Positions 16,300 through 25,395 of a DNA stretch of 64,000 nucleotides are shown piece by piece (position 1 is the stretch's first letter; the number at the start of each line of letters is the position of its first letter). Position numbers and translations under genes: made by a program. The stretch is from Pseudomonadota bacterium. Lineage in GTDB: Bacteria; Pseudomonadota; Alphaproteobacteria; Acetobacterales; Acetobacteraceae. The notes below the pieces were generated by a model that was not told the DNA's origin, did not search any database, and saw only the letters and a list, made by a program, of their open reading frames with translations. The stretch lies in NCBI GenBank assembly GCA_021798575.1, contig JAJZGI010000001.1:1-64000 (forward strand), read 5' to 3'.

Positions 16300-18735
16300 A
16301 TGATGAACCTGGCCGAATATCGCCGTTCGATGACGCACCTGGCGGACTTCCTCCCCTGGGCGGCGCTCGTCGATGAGGGCGTGGTCCTCAACAAGGATGG
16401 CAGCTTCCAACGGACGGCGCGCTTTCGCGGCCCCGATCTCGACAGCGCCGTGCCCGCCGAACTGGTCGCCGTCGCCGGACGCCTGAACAACGCGCTGCGG
16501 CGGCTGGGGTCAGGCTGGGCGGTCTTCGTCGAAGCGCAACGTCATCCGGCCTTCCACTATCCGGAGAGCCGTTTTCCCGATGCCGCGTCGGCCCTGGTCG
16601 ATGCCGAGCGCAAGGCCGAATTCGAGGAAGAAGGCGTCCACTTCGAGTCCAGCTACTTCCTGACGTTCCTCTATCTGCCGCCAGCCGAAGACGCCGCGCG
16701 CGCCGAGCGCTTTCTCTATGAGGGCCGCGAGCGCGCCGAAGGCGCCAATGCGCGCGAAGCCCTGCGCGGCTTTGTCGATCGCACCGATCGTGTGCTCCAG
16801 CTCGTCGAAGGCTTCATGCCGGAAAGCGCCTGGCTCGATGACGCCGAGACGCTGACGTACCTGCACGCCACGGTCTCGACCAAACGCCAGCGGGTCCGCG
16901 TGCCCGAAATTCCTATGCACCTCGACGCCGTGCTGGCCGACCAACCCCTAACGGCTGGCCTGGAGCCGATGCTCGGCGATGCGCATCTGCGCGTGCTGAC
17001 CCTCGTCGGCTTCCCCACGGCGACCACGCCCGGCCTTCTCGACGAGCTCAATCGGCTGGCCTACCCATACCGCTGGTCGACGCGCGCGATCATGCTCGAC
17101 AAGACCGACGCGACCAAACTCCTCACCAAGATCCGGCGGCAATGGTTCGCCAAGCGCAAATCCATCGCGGCCATCCTGAAGGAGGTGATGACCAACGAGG
17201 CCTCGGCGCTTCTCGACACCGACGCCCACAACAAGGCGATGGACGCCGACGCCGCTCTTCAGGAGCTCGGATCCGACATCATCGGACAGGCTTACGTCAC
17301 CGCGACCGTCACGGTCTGGGACAACGATCCGCGCATCGCCGACGAGAAACTGCGGCTGGTCGAAAAGGTCATCCAAGGCCGCGACTTCACCTGCATGGTG
17401 GAAACCGTCAACGTCGTCGAAGCCTGGCTCGGCTCGCTGCCGGGACATGCCTACGCAAATGTCCGTCAGCCGCCGGTCTCGACGCTGAACCTGGCCCACA
17501 TGATCCCGCTTTCGGCGGTCTGGGCCGGTCCGGCGCGCGATGAGCATTTTAAGGCGCCGGCGCTGTTCTTCGCGCGGACCGAGGGTTCGACGCCATTCCG
17601 CTTCAGCCTTCATGTGGGCGATGTCGGCCACACCCTGGTCGTCGGGCCGACGGGCGCGGGCAAGTCGGTTCTGCTGGCGCTGATGGCCTTGCAGTTCCGC
17701 CGCTACGCCAACTCCCAGATCTTCGCCTTCGATTTCGGCGGCTCGATCCGCGCGGCGGCGCTCGCCATGAACGGCGACTGGCATGATCTCGGCGGCGCGC
17801 TCTCGGAGGATGCCGCAGAGCCCGTCGCGCTGCAGCCGCTGGCCCTGATCGACAACGCCGCCGAACGCGGCTGGGCGGCGGAATGGATCGGCGCGATGCT
17901 GGCGCGCGAAAAGATCAGCGTGACGCCGGAGGTCAAAGACCTGCTTTGGTCAGCGCTTTCCTCACTCGCCAGCGCGCCCGTCACTGAACGCACCCTGACC
18001 GGACTATCGGTGCTGCTGCAATCGCAGTCCCTGAAGCGGGCCTTGCAATCCTATTGTCTTGGCGGCCCCTACGGGCGCCTGCTCGACGCAGAGGCCGAGC
18101 GTCTTGGCGGATCGAGCGTCCAAGCCTTTGAGACCGAGGGGTTGATCGGCACGGGCGCCGCGCCCGCGGTGCTGGCCTATCTCTTCCACCGTATCGAGGG
18201 CCGGCTCGACGGACGCCCAACTCTGCTGATCGTCGATGAAGGCTGGCTCGCCCTCGACGACGAAGGCTTTGCCTTACAGCTCCGCGAATGGCTGAAGACT
18301 CTTCGCAAGAAGAACGCCAGCGTCATCTTCGCCACCCAATCGCTATCGGACATCGACGGCAGCGCCATCGCGCCCGCCATCATCGAAAGCTGCCCGACGC
18401 GGCTCTTCCTGCCGAATGAGCGCGCGATCGAGCCACAGATCACCGCCATCTACCGGCGCTTCGGCCTCAATGATCGTCAGATCGAGATCCTGGCGCGCGC
18501 CACGCCCAAGCGCGACTATTACTGCCAGTCGCGACGCGGCAATCGCCTGTTCGAATTGGGCCTCGGCGACGTCGCCCTGGCCTTCACCGCCACGTCCTCG
18601 AAATCGGACCAAGCCGCCATCGAGCGCCTGCTCGTCGAGCATGGCCGTGACAGCTTCGTGCCCGCTTGGCTGCGCCTGCGCGACGCCGGCTGGGCGGCCG
18701 ACCTCATCCCCACTCTTCGCAACCTGGAGACCTGA
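16300..18735 (+). CDS. trbE: TrbE/VirB4 conjugal transfer ATPase
   Basis: 811 aa; LVVGPTGAGKSVLLALMALQFRRY; LLIVDEGWLALDDEGFALQLREWLKTLRKKNASVIFATQSLSDI. Confidence 0.95.
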   Translation: MMNLAEYRRSMTHLADFLPWAALVDEGVVLNKDGSFQRTARFRGPDLDSAVPAELVAVAGRLNNALRRLGSGWAVFVEAQRHPAFHYPESRFPDAASALVDAERKAEFEEEGVHFESSYFLTFLYLPPAEDAARAERFLYEGRERAEGANAREALRGFVDRTDRVLQLVEGFMPESAWLDDAETLTYLHATVSTKRQRVRVPEIPMHLDAVLADQPLTAGLEPMLGDAHLRVLTLVGFPTATTPGLLDELNRLAYPYRWSTRAIMLDKTDATKLLTKIRRQWFAKRKSIAAILKEVMTNEASALLDTDAHNKAMDADAALQELGSDIIGQAYVTATVTVWDNDPRIADEKLRLVEKVIQGRDFTCMVETVNVVEAWLGSLPGHAYANVRQPPVSTLNLAHMIPLSAVWAGPARDEHFKAPALFFARTEGSTPFRFSLHVGDVGHTLVVGPTGAGKSVLLALMALQFRRYANSQIFAFDFGGSIRAAALAMNGDWHDLGGALSEDAAEPVALQPLALIDNAAERGWAAEWIGAMLAREKISVTPEVKDLLWSALSSLASAPVTERTLTGLSVLLQSQSLKRALQSYCLGGPYGRLLDAEAERLGGSSVQAFETEGLIGTGAAPAVLAYLFHRIEGRLDGRPTLLIVDEGWLALDDEGFALQLREWLKTLRKKNASVIFATQSLSDIDGSAIAPAIIESCPTRLFLPNERAIEPQITAIYRRFGLNDRQIEILARATPKRDYYCQSRRGNRLFELGLGDVALAFTATSSKSDQAAIERLLVEHGRDSFVPAWLRLRDAGWAADLIPTLRNLET

Positions 18736-18738
18736 GCC

Positions 18739-19482
18739 ATGACGCGACTCCGTTTTCGCCATTTCGCGGCGTCGACCGCGCTCGCACTGTCGCTGCTCGT
18801 GGCGGTGCCGCCAGCGTCGGCGCAATGGATCGTCTTCGACCCGAACAACTTCTCGCAGAATGTGCTGACCGCCGCGCGCGAGCTTCAGCAGATCACCAAC
18901 CAAATCACATCGCTTCAGAACGAAGCGCAGATGCTGATCAACCAGGCGCGCAATCTCGCGAGCCTGCCGTATTCCTCGCTGCAGCAGCTTCAGTCGTCGA
19001 TCCAGCGCACCCAGCAGCTCCTCTCCCAGGCGCAGAACATCGCCTACAATGTTCAGCAGATCGACAGCGCGTTCCAGACGACCTACGGCAGCGCGAACGC
19101 CAGCCAGTCCAATCAGGCGCTGATCGCCAACGCACAAGCGCGGTGGCAGAACTCGGTCGGCGCTCTGCAGGACGCCATGCGGGTGCAGGCTGGCGTCGTC
19201 GGCAATCTCGACACCAACCGCACGCAGATGTCGGCGCTCGTGTCGTCCAGCCAATCGGCCACCGGCGCGCTCCAGGCAGCCCAGGCCGGCAATCAGATCC
19301 TTGCGCTTCAGGCCCAGCAGCTTGCCGATCTCACCGCGGCCGTCGCCGCCCAAGGACGGGCGCAGAGTCTTCAGGCCGCCCAGCAAGCCGCCGCCCAGGA
19401 TCAGGGGAAGGAGCAGCTTCGGCGGTTCCTGACGCCCGGCGCGGGCTATCAGCCCACGACCATCACGATGTTCCATCAATGA
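18739..19482 (+). CDS. trbJ: P-type conjugative transfer protein TrbJ
   Basis: QWIVFDPNNFSQNVLTAARELQQITNQITSLQNEAQMLINQARNLASLPYSSL. Confidence 0.92.
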   Translation: MTRLRFRHFAASTALALSLLVAVPPASAQWIVFDPNNFSQNVLTAARELQQITNQITSLQNEAQMLINQARNLASLPYSSLQQLQSSIQRTQQLLSQAQNIAYNVQQIDSAFQTTYGSANASQSNQALIANAQARWQNSVGALQDAMRVQAGVVGNLDTNRTQMSALVSSSQSATGALQAAQAGNQILALQAQQLADLTAAVAAQGRAQSLQAAQQAAAQDQGKEQLRRFLTPGAGYQPTTITMFHQ

Positions 19483-19850
19483 TACCGCGCATCACGCCAG
19501 AAACGGCGGCGCGGGTGGCGGCAATGGCCCTCGTCGTCCTCGCGATCGCGGCGACCGCGGTTCAGATCAGACACGGCGATCCGAAACCGGCTGCCTCTTC
19601 CGCTTCGTCCACCGCTGCTGTTGAGGATGATCCCCTGCGCGCAGAGCTGAAACGGTGCCAGCTTCTCGGTGAGGCTGGCGCTCACGACGACGACTGCTTG
19701 CGCGCCTGGGCAGAGAACCGTCGCCGGTTCCTGCATCTCTCGGCGCCGGCGCAGCGATCCCAGCCTGTTGCGATGTTCCCAAGCGCGCCGAGCCGCGATG
19801 GCGCGACCGGTGACGCATCACCGCACCAGCCAACCCCAAAAGGCGAGTGA
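19479..19850 (+). CDS. TrbK-alt putative entry exclusion protein
   Basis: MIPRITPETAARVAAMALVVLAIAATAVQ...ELKRCQLLGEAGAHDDDCLRAWAENRRRFL between trbJ and trbL; 4-nt overlap with trbJ. Confidence 0.8.
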   Translation: MIPRITPETAARVAAMALVVLAIAATAVQIRHGDPKPAASSASSTAAVEDDPLRAELKRCQLLGEAGAHDDDCLRAWAENRRRFLHLSAPAQRSQPVAMFPSAPSRDGATGDASPHQPTPKGE

Positions 19851-19854
19851 CCCT

Positions 19855-21150
19855 ATGGGCGGCACCGGCGTCATTGATCGTTTCCTCGCGGTCTTCACCC
19901 AATACATCGACTCAGGCTTCGGCCTGCTCGGCGGCGAAGTCGCCTTCATCGCCACCACGCTGATCGTGATCGACGTGACGCTGGCCGCCCTCTTCTGGTC
20001 GTGGGGCGCCGACGACGACATCATCGCCCGCCTCGTCAAGAAGACGCTGTTCGTCGGCGTCTTCGCCTATCTGATCGGCAACTGGAACAACCTCGCCCGC
20101 ATTATCTTCGAGAGCTTCGCGGGTCTTGGCCTGAAGGCCTCAGGCACCGGGCTCGCCGAGGCGGACTTTCTGCGGCCCGGCCGGATCGCCCAGATCGGCC
20201 TCGATGCAGGCCGCCCTATTCTCGATTCGATCTCAGGCCTGATGGGCTATGTCTCGTTCTTCGAGAACTTCATCCAGATCATCGTCCTGCTCTTTGCCTG
20301 GGTGTTGGTGCTGCTCGCCTTCTTCATCCTGGCGATCCAGCTTTTCGTCACCCTGATCGAATTCAAGCTGACGACCCTTGCGGGCTTCGTCCTCATCCCC
20401 TTTGGCCTGTTCGGCAAGACCGCCTTCGCCGCTGAACGCGTGCTCGGAAACGTCGTCTCCTCGGGGATCAAGGTGCTGGTCCTGGCCGTCATAGTCGGGA
20501 TCGGCTCGACGCTGTTTTCGCAGTTCACCGCGGGCTTTGGCGGCGCCCAGCCATCGATCGACGACGCCATGGCGATCGTGCTCGCGGCCTTGTCGCTGCT
20601 TGGGCTTGGAATCTTTGGCCCAGGCATCGCCAACGGCATCGTTTCGGGCGGACCACAGCTCGGCGCCGGTGCGGCTGTTGGCACGGGACTCGCAGCGGGC
20701 GGCGTCGTCGCCGCGGGTGCCGGTCTCGCAGCGGGAGGCGCGGGCCTTCTTGGCGGCGCTGTCGCCGGAACCGCACGCGGTGGGGCAGCGCTCGCTGGTG
20801 GCGCCACGGCCGCCTATCGCGCCGGCGGCGCATCCGGTGTCGCCAGCGCTGGCCTCTACAAAGGCGCCGAAGCGATCGCCAGTCCGCTGCGCCGCGCCGC
20901 CGCCAGTCTGAAGTCCAGCTTCGAAGCGGGCGGCAGCGCCGTAAGCGGAGAAACGGCGGCCGGGGGCGCTGAAGGCGCAAGCGGCGCGTCTTCATCGGGT
21001 TCCGCCGCGACGAGCGGGCCTCCCGAATGGGCCAAGCGCATGAAGCGCTCCCAGACCATCAGCCACGGCGCATCCACAGCCACTCACGCGGTCAAATCCG
21101 GTGACGGCGGCGGTGGCGGCGCGTCCGTCGATCTCTCGGAAGGGGAATGA
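19855..21150 (+). CDS. trbL: P-type conjugative transfer protein TrbL
   Basis: GVIDRFLAVFTQYIDSGFGLLGGEVAFIATTLIVIDVTLAALFWSWG; VTLIEFKLTTLAGFVLIPFGLFGKTAFAAERVLGNVVSSGIKVLVLAVIVGIG. Confidence 0.94.
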   Translation: MGGTGVIDRFLAVFTQYIDSGFGLLGGEVAFIATTLIVIDVTLAALFWSWGADDDIIARLVKKTLFVGVFAYLIGNWNNLARIIFESFAGLGLKASGTGLAEADFLRPGRIAQIGLDAGRPILDSISGLMGYVSFFENFIQIIVLLFAWVLVLLAFFILAIQLFVTLIEFKLTTLAGFVLIPFGLFGKTAFAAERVLGNVVSSGIKVLVLAVIVGIGSTLFSQFTAGFGGAQPSIDDAMAIVLAALSLLGLGIFGPGIANGIVSGGPQLGAGAAVGTGLAAGGVVAAGAGLAAGGAGLLGGAVAGTARGGAALAGGATAAYRAGGASGVASAGLYKGAEAIASPLRRAAASLKSSFEAGGSAVSGETAAGGAEGASGASSSGSAATSGPPEWAKRMKRSQTISHGASTATHAVKSGDGGGGGASVDLSEGE

Positions 21151-21836
21151 GCATGTTCCGAAGACCATCGGTGCGCTACGGGCGCACCCCAGAGCCGGAG
21201 ACGCCCTACCAGAAGGCGGCCCAGGTCTGGGACGAGCGGATCGGTTCAGCCCGCGTCCAGGCGAAGAATTGGCGGTTCATGGCTTTCGGGTCACTGGTTC
21301 TAGCGGGCCTGCTCGCCGGCGGCCTGGTGTGGCAATCGGCGCGCGGCACCATCACGCCTTGGGTGGTGCAGGTCGACAAGCTCGGCCAAGCCCAGGCGAT
21401 CGCGCCGGCCAACGCCGATTATCAGCCGACCGATCCGCAGATCGCCTACCATCTGGCGCGCTTCATCGAGGATGTGCGCGGCCTGCCGGCCGACCCGATC
21501 ATCCTGAGGCAGCAGTGGCTGCGCGCCTACGATTTCACGACCGACCGCGGCGCGGTCGCGCTCAACGAATACGCGCGCACCAACGATCCCTTCGCCAATC
21601 TCGGCAAGATTCAAATCTCTGTCGAAGTCTCCAGTGTCATTCGCGCCTCGCCGGACTCGTTCCGTGTCGCCTGGATCCAGCGCCGATACGAAAACGGCAG
21701 TCTGAGCTCGACTGAACGCTGGACCGCGATCCTCTCCGTCGTGCTCCAGACCCCGCACGACGCCGACAAGCTGCGGAAGAACCCGCTCGGGGTCTACGTC
21801 AACGCCATCAACTGGTCGAAGGAGCTGGGGCAATGA
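21147..21836 (+). CDS. trbF: Conjugal transfer protein TrbF (VirB8-like)
   Basis: FRRPSVRYGRTPEPETPYQKAAQVWDERIGSARVQAKNWR. Confidence 0.94.
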   Translation: MSMFRRPSVRYGRTPEPETPYQKAAQVWDERIGSARVQAKNWRFMAFGSLVLAGLLAGGLVWQSARGTITPWVVQVDKLGQAQAIAPANADYQPTDPQIAYHLARFIEDVRGLPADPIILRQQWLRAYDFTTDRGAVALNEYARTNDPFANLGKIQISVEVSSVIRASPDSFRVAWIQRRYENGSLSSTERWTAILSVVLQTPHDADKLRKNPLGVYVNAINWSKELGQ

Positions 21837-22855
21837 AGCCACCAACCGTTCGCAATCCCGCTCTTACGGCTTTCCGCAGAACCGCAATTCCAGCTTTGCT
21901 GCTTTCCGCCTCTGCGCTCGCCGGCTGCTCTCATCTCCAAAAGCCGCCCGAAATCGCGCTTGACGATGTCGCGGCTCCTGCGGTGCTCCAGGTCGATCCG
22001 CCTGCGCCAGTGCAGGTCGTGGAGCTGCCCAAGCCCCTTCCACTTCCTGGTCAATTGAAGCCCATCCCTTCGGGCAAGGCGCCGCCCGAGCCGGGCGATC
22101 CAACGACGCGCGTCAATCAGGCCAATGCCGCCGCGCGCGTGCAGCCCGTGCGCGATGGCTTCATCAACGCCGTGCAGGTCTACCCTTTCTCCGGCGGCGC
22201 GCTCTACCAGGTCTACACGGCGCCCGGGCAGGTGACCGATGTCACCCTTCAGGAGGGCGAACAGCTCGTCGGATCGGGGCCGGTCGCCGCGGGTGATACC
22301 GTGCGCTGGATCATCGGTGACACAGAGAGCGGCGCGGGCGCCGCCAAACGTATCCACATCCTTGTGAAGCCGACGCGGCCCGATCTTCTGACCAACCTCG
22401 TCATCAACACCGATCGCCGGACCTACCTGCTGGAGCTCCGCTCGACGGCGGCGACCTACATGGCGTCGGTATCCTGGCAGTATCCGCAGGATCAGCTGAT
22501 CGCGCTTCGGCGCCAGAACACCACAGCGGCGACCGCAGCACCGATCGACGTTGGCGTAGACGTCTCGAAGCTCCGATTCCGATACCAGATCACCGGGGAC
22601 AATCCGTCGTGGCGACCGCTATCGGCTTTCGATGACGGCTCGAAGGTCTATATCGAAATGCCGCGCGGTCTCGCCCAGGGCGAGGCGCCGCCGCTCTTCG
22701 TGATCGGCCCCGAGGGCGACGGCCAGCTCGTCAATTATCGCGTCCGCCAGAACTACTACATCGTCGATCGTCTGTTCGCCGCCGCCGAGCTTCGGTTGGG
22801 CGGCGACCACCAGCAGACCGTCCGCATCTCCCGAACTGACGGGAGGCAGCGGTGA
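21833..22855 (+). CDS. trbG: Conjugal transfer protein TrbG (VirB9-like)
   Basis: Lipoprotein-like LAGCSH; NLVINTDRRTYLLELRSTAATYMASVSWQYP. Confidence 0.94.
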   Translation: MKPPTVRNPALTAFRRTAIPALLLSASALAGCSHLQKPPEIALDDVAAPAVLQVDPPAPVQVVELPKPLPLPGQLKPIPSGKAPPEPGDPTTRVNQANAAARVQPVRDGFINAVQVYPFSGGALYQVYTAPGQVTDVTLQEGEQLVGSGPVAAGDTVRWIIGDTESGAGAAKRIHILVKPTRPDLLTNLVINTDRRTYLLELRSTAATYMASVSWQYPQDQLIALRRQNTTAATAAPIDVGVDVSKLRFRYQITGDNPSWRPLSAFDDGSKVYIEMPRGLAQGEAPPLFVIGPEGDGQLVNYRVRQNYYIVDRLFAAAELRLGGDHQQTVRISRTDGRQR

Positions 22856-24066
22856 GCGAGAACGGGCAAGAGGAAGCCCCTCCCGAACCGGAACGCCTGC
22901 GAGAACCAACCGCGGCCTCTCTGCGGCTCCGGTCCGAGCGACCGCGCGTGACGCGTTTGTCCCGCAAGGTGCTGGCCGGCGGCGCGGCCGTGGCGCTCAT
23001 CGCGGTCTCCGGCGCGGTGTTCTGGGCGCTGCAGAACAATCGCACCAAGACGGCGCCCGAGGAGCTCTACAGCACCGATCATCGCACCACGGCCGAGGGC
23101 CTTACCGGTCTGCCGCGCGACTATGCCGGTATTCCGCGGGCGGCGCCGCAACTCGGGCCGCCGCTACCCGGCGATCTCGGTCGGCCCATGCTCAACGCCG
23201 GCGGCGCGCCAAACACCGTGGTTCCCACGGCGCCCGCCGTGGATCCCGAGGTGCAACGGCGCGCGCAGGAGATCGAGGCCGCGCGGCTTAGCCGCCTATT
23301 CGCCTCGACCAATATCCGCGAATTACCAGCCCTGACTCCTGCGCCCGCCGTTTCGCCAGATGCAAACGGTACGACCGGTCAGGCTTCCCAGCCGTCGACC
23401 GACGCGGCGTTCGCGCAGAACGGCCAGGACCGCAAACTCGCCTTCGTCAACGGCTCCGTCGATCGACGCACCACCAGCCCCGATCGCCTGGCGGCGCCAG
23501 CCTCAGCTTTCGTCGTGCAGGCCGGGACAGTCATTCCCGGCGCACTGATCACCGGTATCCGGTCCGACCTCCCAGGTCAGATCACGGCTCAGGTCACGGA
23601 GAACGTCTATGACAGCCCGACCGGCAAGTCCCTGCTCATTCCGCAAGGGGCGCGGTTGATCGGAAACTACGACAGCCAGGTCTCCTTCGGTCAGTCGCGT
23701 GTCTTGCTTGTCTGGACGCGGCTCATCCTGCCCAGCGGGAAATCGATCGTCCTCGAACGCCAGCCCGGCGCGGACGCCGCTGGCTATTCAGGCCTTGAAG
23801 ACGAGGTCGACAACCATTGGGGCATGCTCTTCAAGGCGGCGATGCTCTCGACACTTCTGAGCGTGGGGTCAGAGGCGGGCACAGGCAGCAACGAAAACTC
23901 GCTCGTGCAGGCCTTGCGCCAGGGCGCGTCCCAGAGCTTCAACCAGACCGGCCAGCAAGTCGTCGGCCGCTATCTCAACATCCAGCCGACCCTTACGATC
24001 CGACCGGGATTTCCGGTGCGCGTGATCGTCAACCGAGACCTCGTGCTCGAACCCTATCAAGGCTGA
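22852..24066 (+). CDS. trbI: Conjugal transfer protein TrbI (VirB10-like)
   Basis: GTG start; VQAGTVIPGALITGIRSDLPGQITAQVTENVYDSPTGKSLLIPQGARLIGNYDSQVSFGQSRVLLVWTRLILP. Confidence 0.95.
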   Translation: MSENGQEEAPPEPERLREPTAASLRLRSERPRVTRLSRKVLAGGAAVALIAVSGAVFWALQNNRTKTAPEELYSTDHRTTAEGLTGLPRDYAGIPRAAPQLGPPLPGDLGRPMLNAGGAPNTVVPTAPAVDPEVQRRAQEIEAARLSRLFASTNIRELPALTPAPAVSPDANGTTGQASQPSTDAAFAQNGQDRKLAFVNGSVDRRTTSPDRLAAPASAFVVQAGTVIPGALITGIRSDLPGQITAQVTENVYDSPTGKSLLIPQGARLIGNYDSQVSFGQSRVLLVWTRLILPSGKSIVLERQPGADAAGYSGLEDEVDNHWGMLFKAAMLSTLLSVGSEAGTGSNENSLVQALRQGASQSFNQTGQQVVGRYLNIQPTLTIRPGFPVRVIVNRDLVLEPYQG

Positions 24067-24077
24067 GGAGACGACCG

Positions 24078-24353
24078 ATGGCCAAGCTGAAACTCGGCGC
24101 GATCGCCGATGACAGACCGATCAAGCTGACCGTGGAACTGCCCGCGGCCGTCCACCGGGATCTGACCGCCTATGCCGAGGCTTTGGGCCGCGAGACCGGG
24201 CAGCCAGCCATCGAACCGACGAAGCTGATCGCGCCCATGCTGGCGCGCTTCATCGCCGGTGATCGGGCATTCGCCAAGGCCCGCAAAATTAGGACGCCAG
24301 CTCAATCGCCTTCGACCGCGGCGAGCTCGATGCCATCGACCGAGCAAGGCTGA
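24078..24353 (+). CDS. DUF2274 family protein
   Basis: MAKLKLGAIADDRPIKLTVELPAAVHRDLTAYAEALGRETGQPAIEPTKLIAPMLARFIAGDRAFAKA directly after trbI. Confidence 0.87.
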   Translation: MAKLKLGAIADDRPIKLTVELPAAVHRDLTAYAEALGRETGQPAIEPTKLIAPMLARFIAGDRAFAKARKIRTPAQSPSTAASSMPSTEQG

Positions 24354-25224
24354 GAAAACGCCGAAAAGCGGGGTTGTCGTTGCCCGGTAGCCAGACGGCG
24401 CTGTAGGACAAAATATCATCGGTGGAGGCGAGCGGCAGGAAGACGACGTCGGGATAGCGGGTTCCGATGCCGGCCTCACTGGCGAGCGTGATGCCAAGGC
24501 CAATGGCGACCAGATGCATCAACGTCTCCCGGCCGACACCATGGCGCTCGACCGAGGGACTACCCCCGAGTTCAACCACCCGTCGGACGATATAGTCGTG
24601 GACCTCGGGGCCTGGCGCGTCCCGGCTAACGATAAAGCGCTCCTCCTTCAAAGATGCCCAGTCAACCGCTTCGCCCCGGGCAAGGGCATGCCATGTCGGC
24701 AAGGCCGCATAGACCCGGGCCTTCCAAAGGACTGCCGTATCGCAATGCGACGCGGTCGGCGCGCCGGTGACGAATGCGACGTCGAGCTGCCGCTCAGTGA
24801 TCCGGGCGAGATGCTCGCTCGCCGAGCCTTCGACCAGCTCGATCGCAATGGCGGGGTTGTAGCAATGATAGTGGCCAAGGACGTCGCGCATGAACCCGCC
24901 GGAGACGGAAGACAGAATGCCGATCCGAAGCACGCCTTCCGCACCTCGCCCGGCGCTGGCAGCCGCTTTCACGGCATGGTCGATCTCGGAAAGCGCTGGC
25001 CTGGCCCGCTCAAGAAATCGCCGACCCGCCTCGGTTAGCCGCACGCCGGTGGACTCTCGCTCAAACAGGGACACGCCGAGCGCGTCTTCTAGCGCCCTGA
25101 CGCGTCGGCTGACCGCAGATTGCCGAACACCGAGCACCTGCGCCGCCCGGCTGAAACTGAGATGCTCAGCGACCAGCAGGGCCTGAGAAACAGAAACAAG
25201 ATTGATCACGCACCTGGCCTCCAC
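24289..25224 (-). CDS. LysR-family transcriptional regulator
   Basis: ALLVAEHLSFSRAAQVLGVRQSAVSRRVRALEDALGVSLFERESTGVRLTEAGRRFLERAR; 3' end overlaps DUF2274 convergently. Confidence 0.93.
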   Translation of the reverse strand: MEARCVINLVSVSQALLVAEHLSFSRAAQVLGVRQSAVSRRVRALEDALGVSLFERESTGVRLTEAGRRFLERARPALSEIDHAVKAAASAGRGAEGVLRIGILSSVSGGFMRDVLGHYHCYNPAIAIELVEGSASEHLARITERQLDVAFVTGAPTASHCDTAVLWKARVYAALPTWHALARGEAVDWASLKEERFIVSRDAPGPEVHDYIVRRVVELGGSPSVERHGVGRETLMHLVAIGLGITLASEAGIGTRYPDVVFLPLASTDDILSYSAVWLPGNDNPAFRRFLSLARSMASSSPRSKAIELAS

Positions 25225-25395
25225 TCCTACGCGTGGGAACCCCGCCTCGGGAGATAGAATGGCACAGGTATTTGGGCAAAACGGGGGCGATGTTGGCTCA
25301 CGCGAAAGACCGCCGCTCTCGTCTTGCCCTATGTATTACCGAACATTAATCCTTATTACGCCAGCTCGGCCGAGTGAACTTGCGGAGACCGTCGA

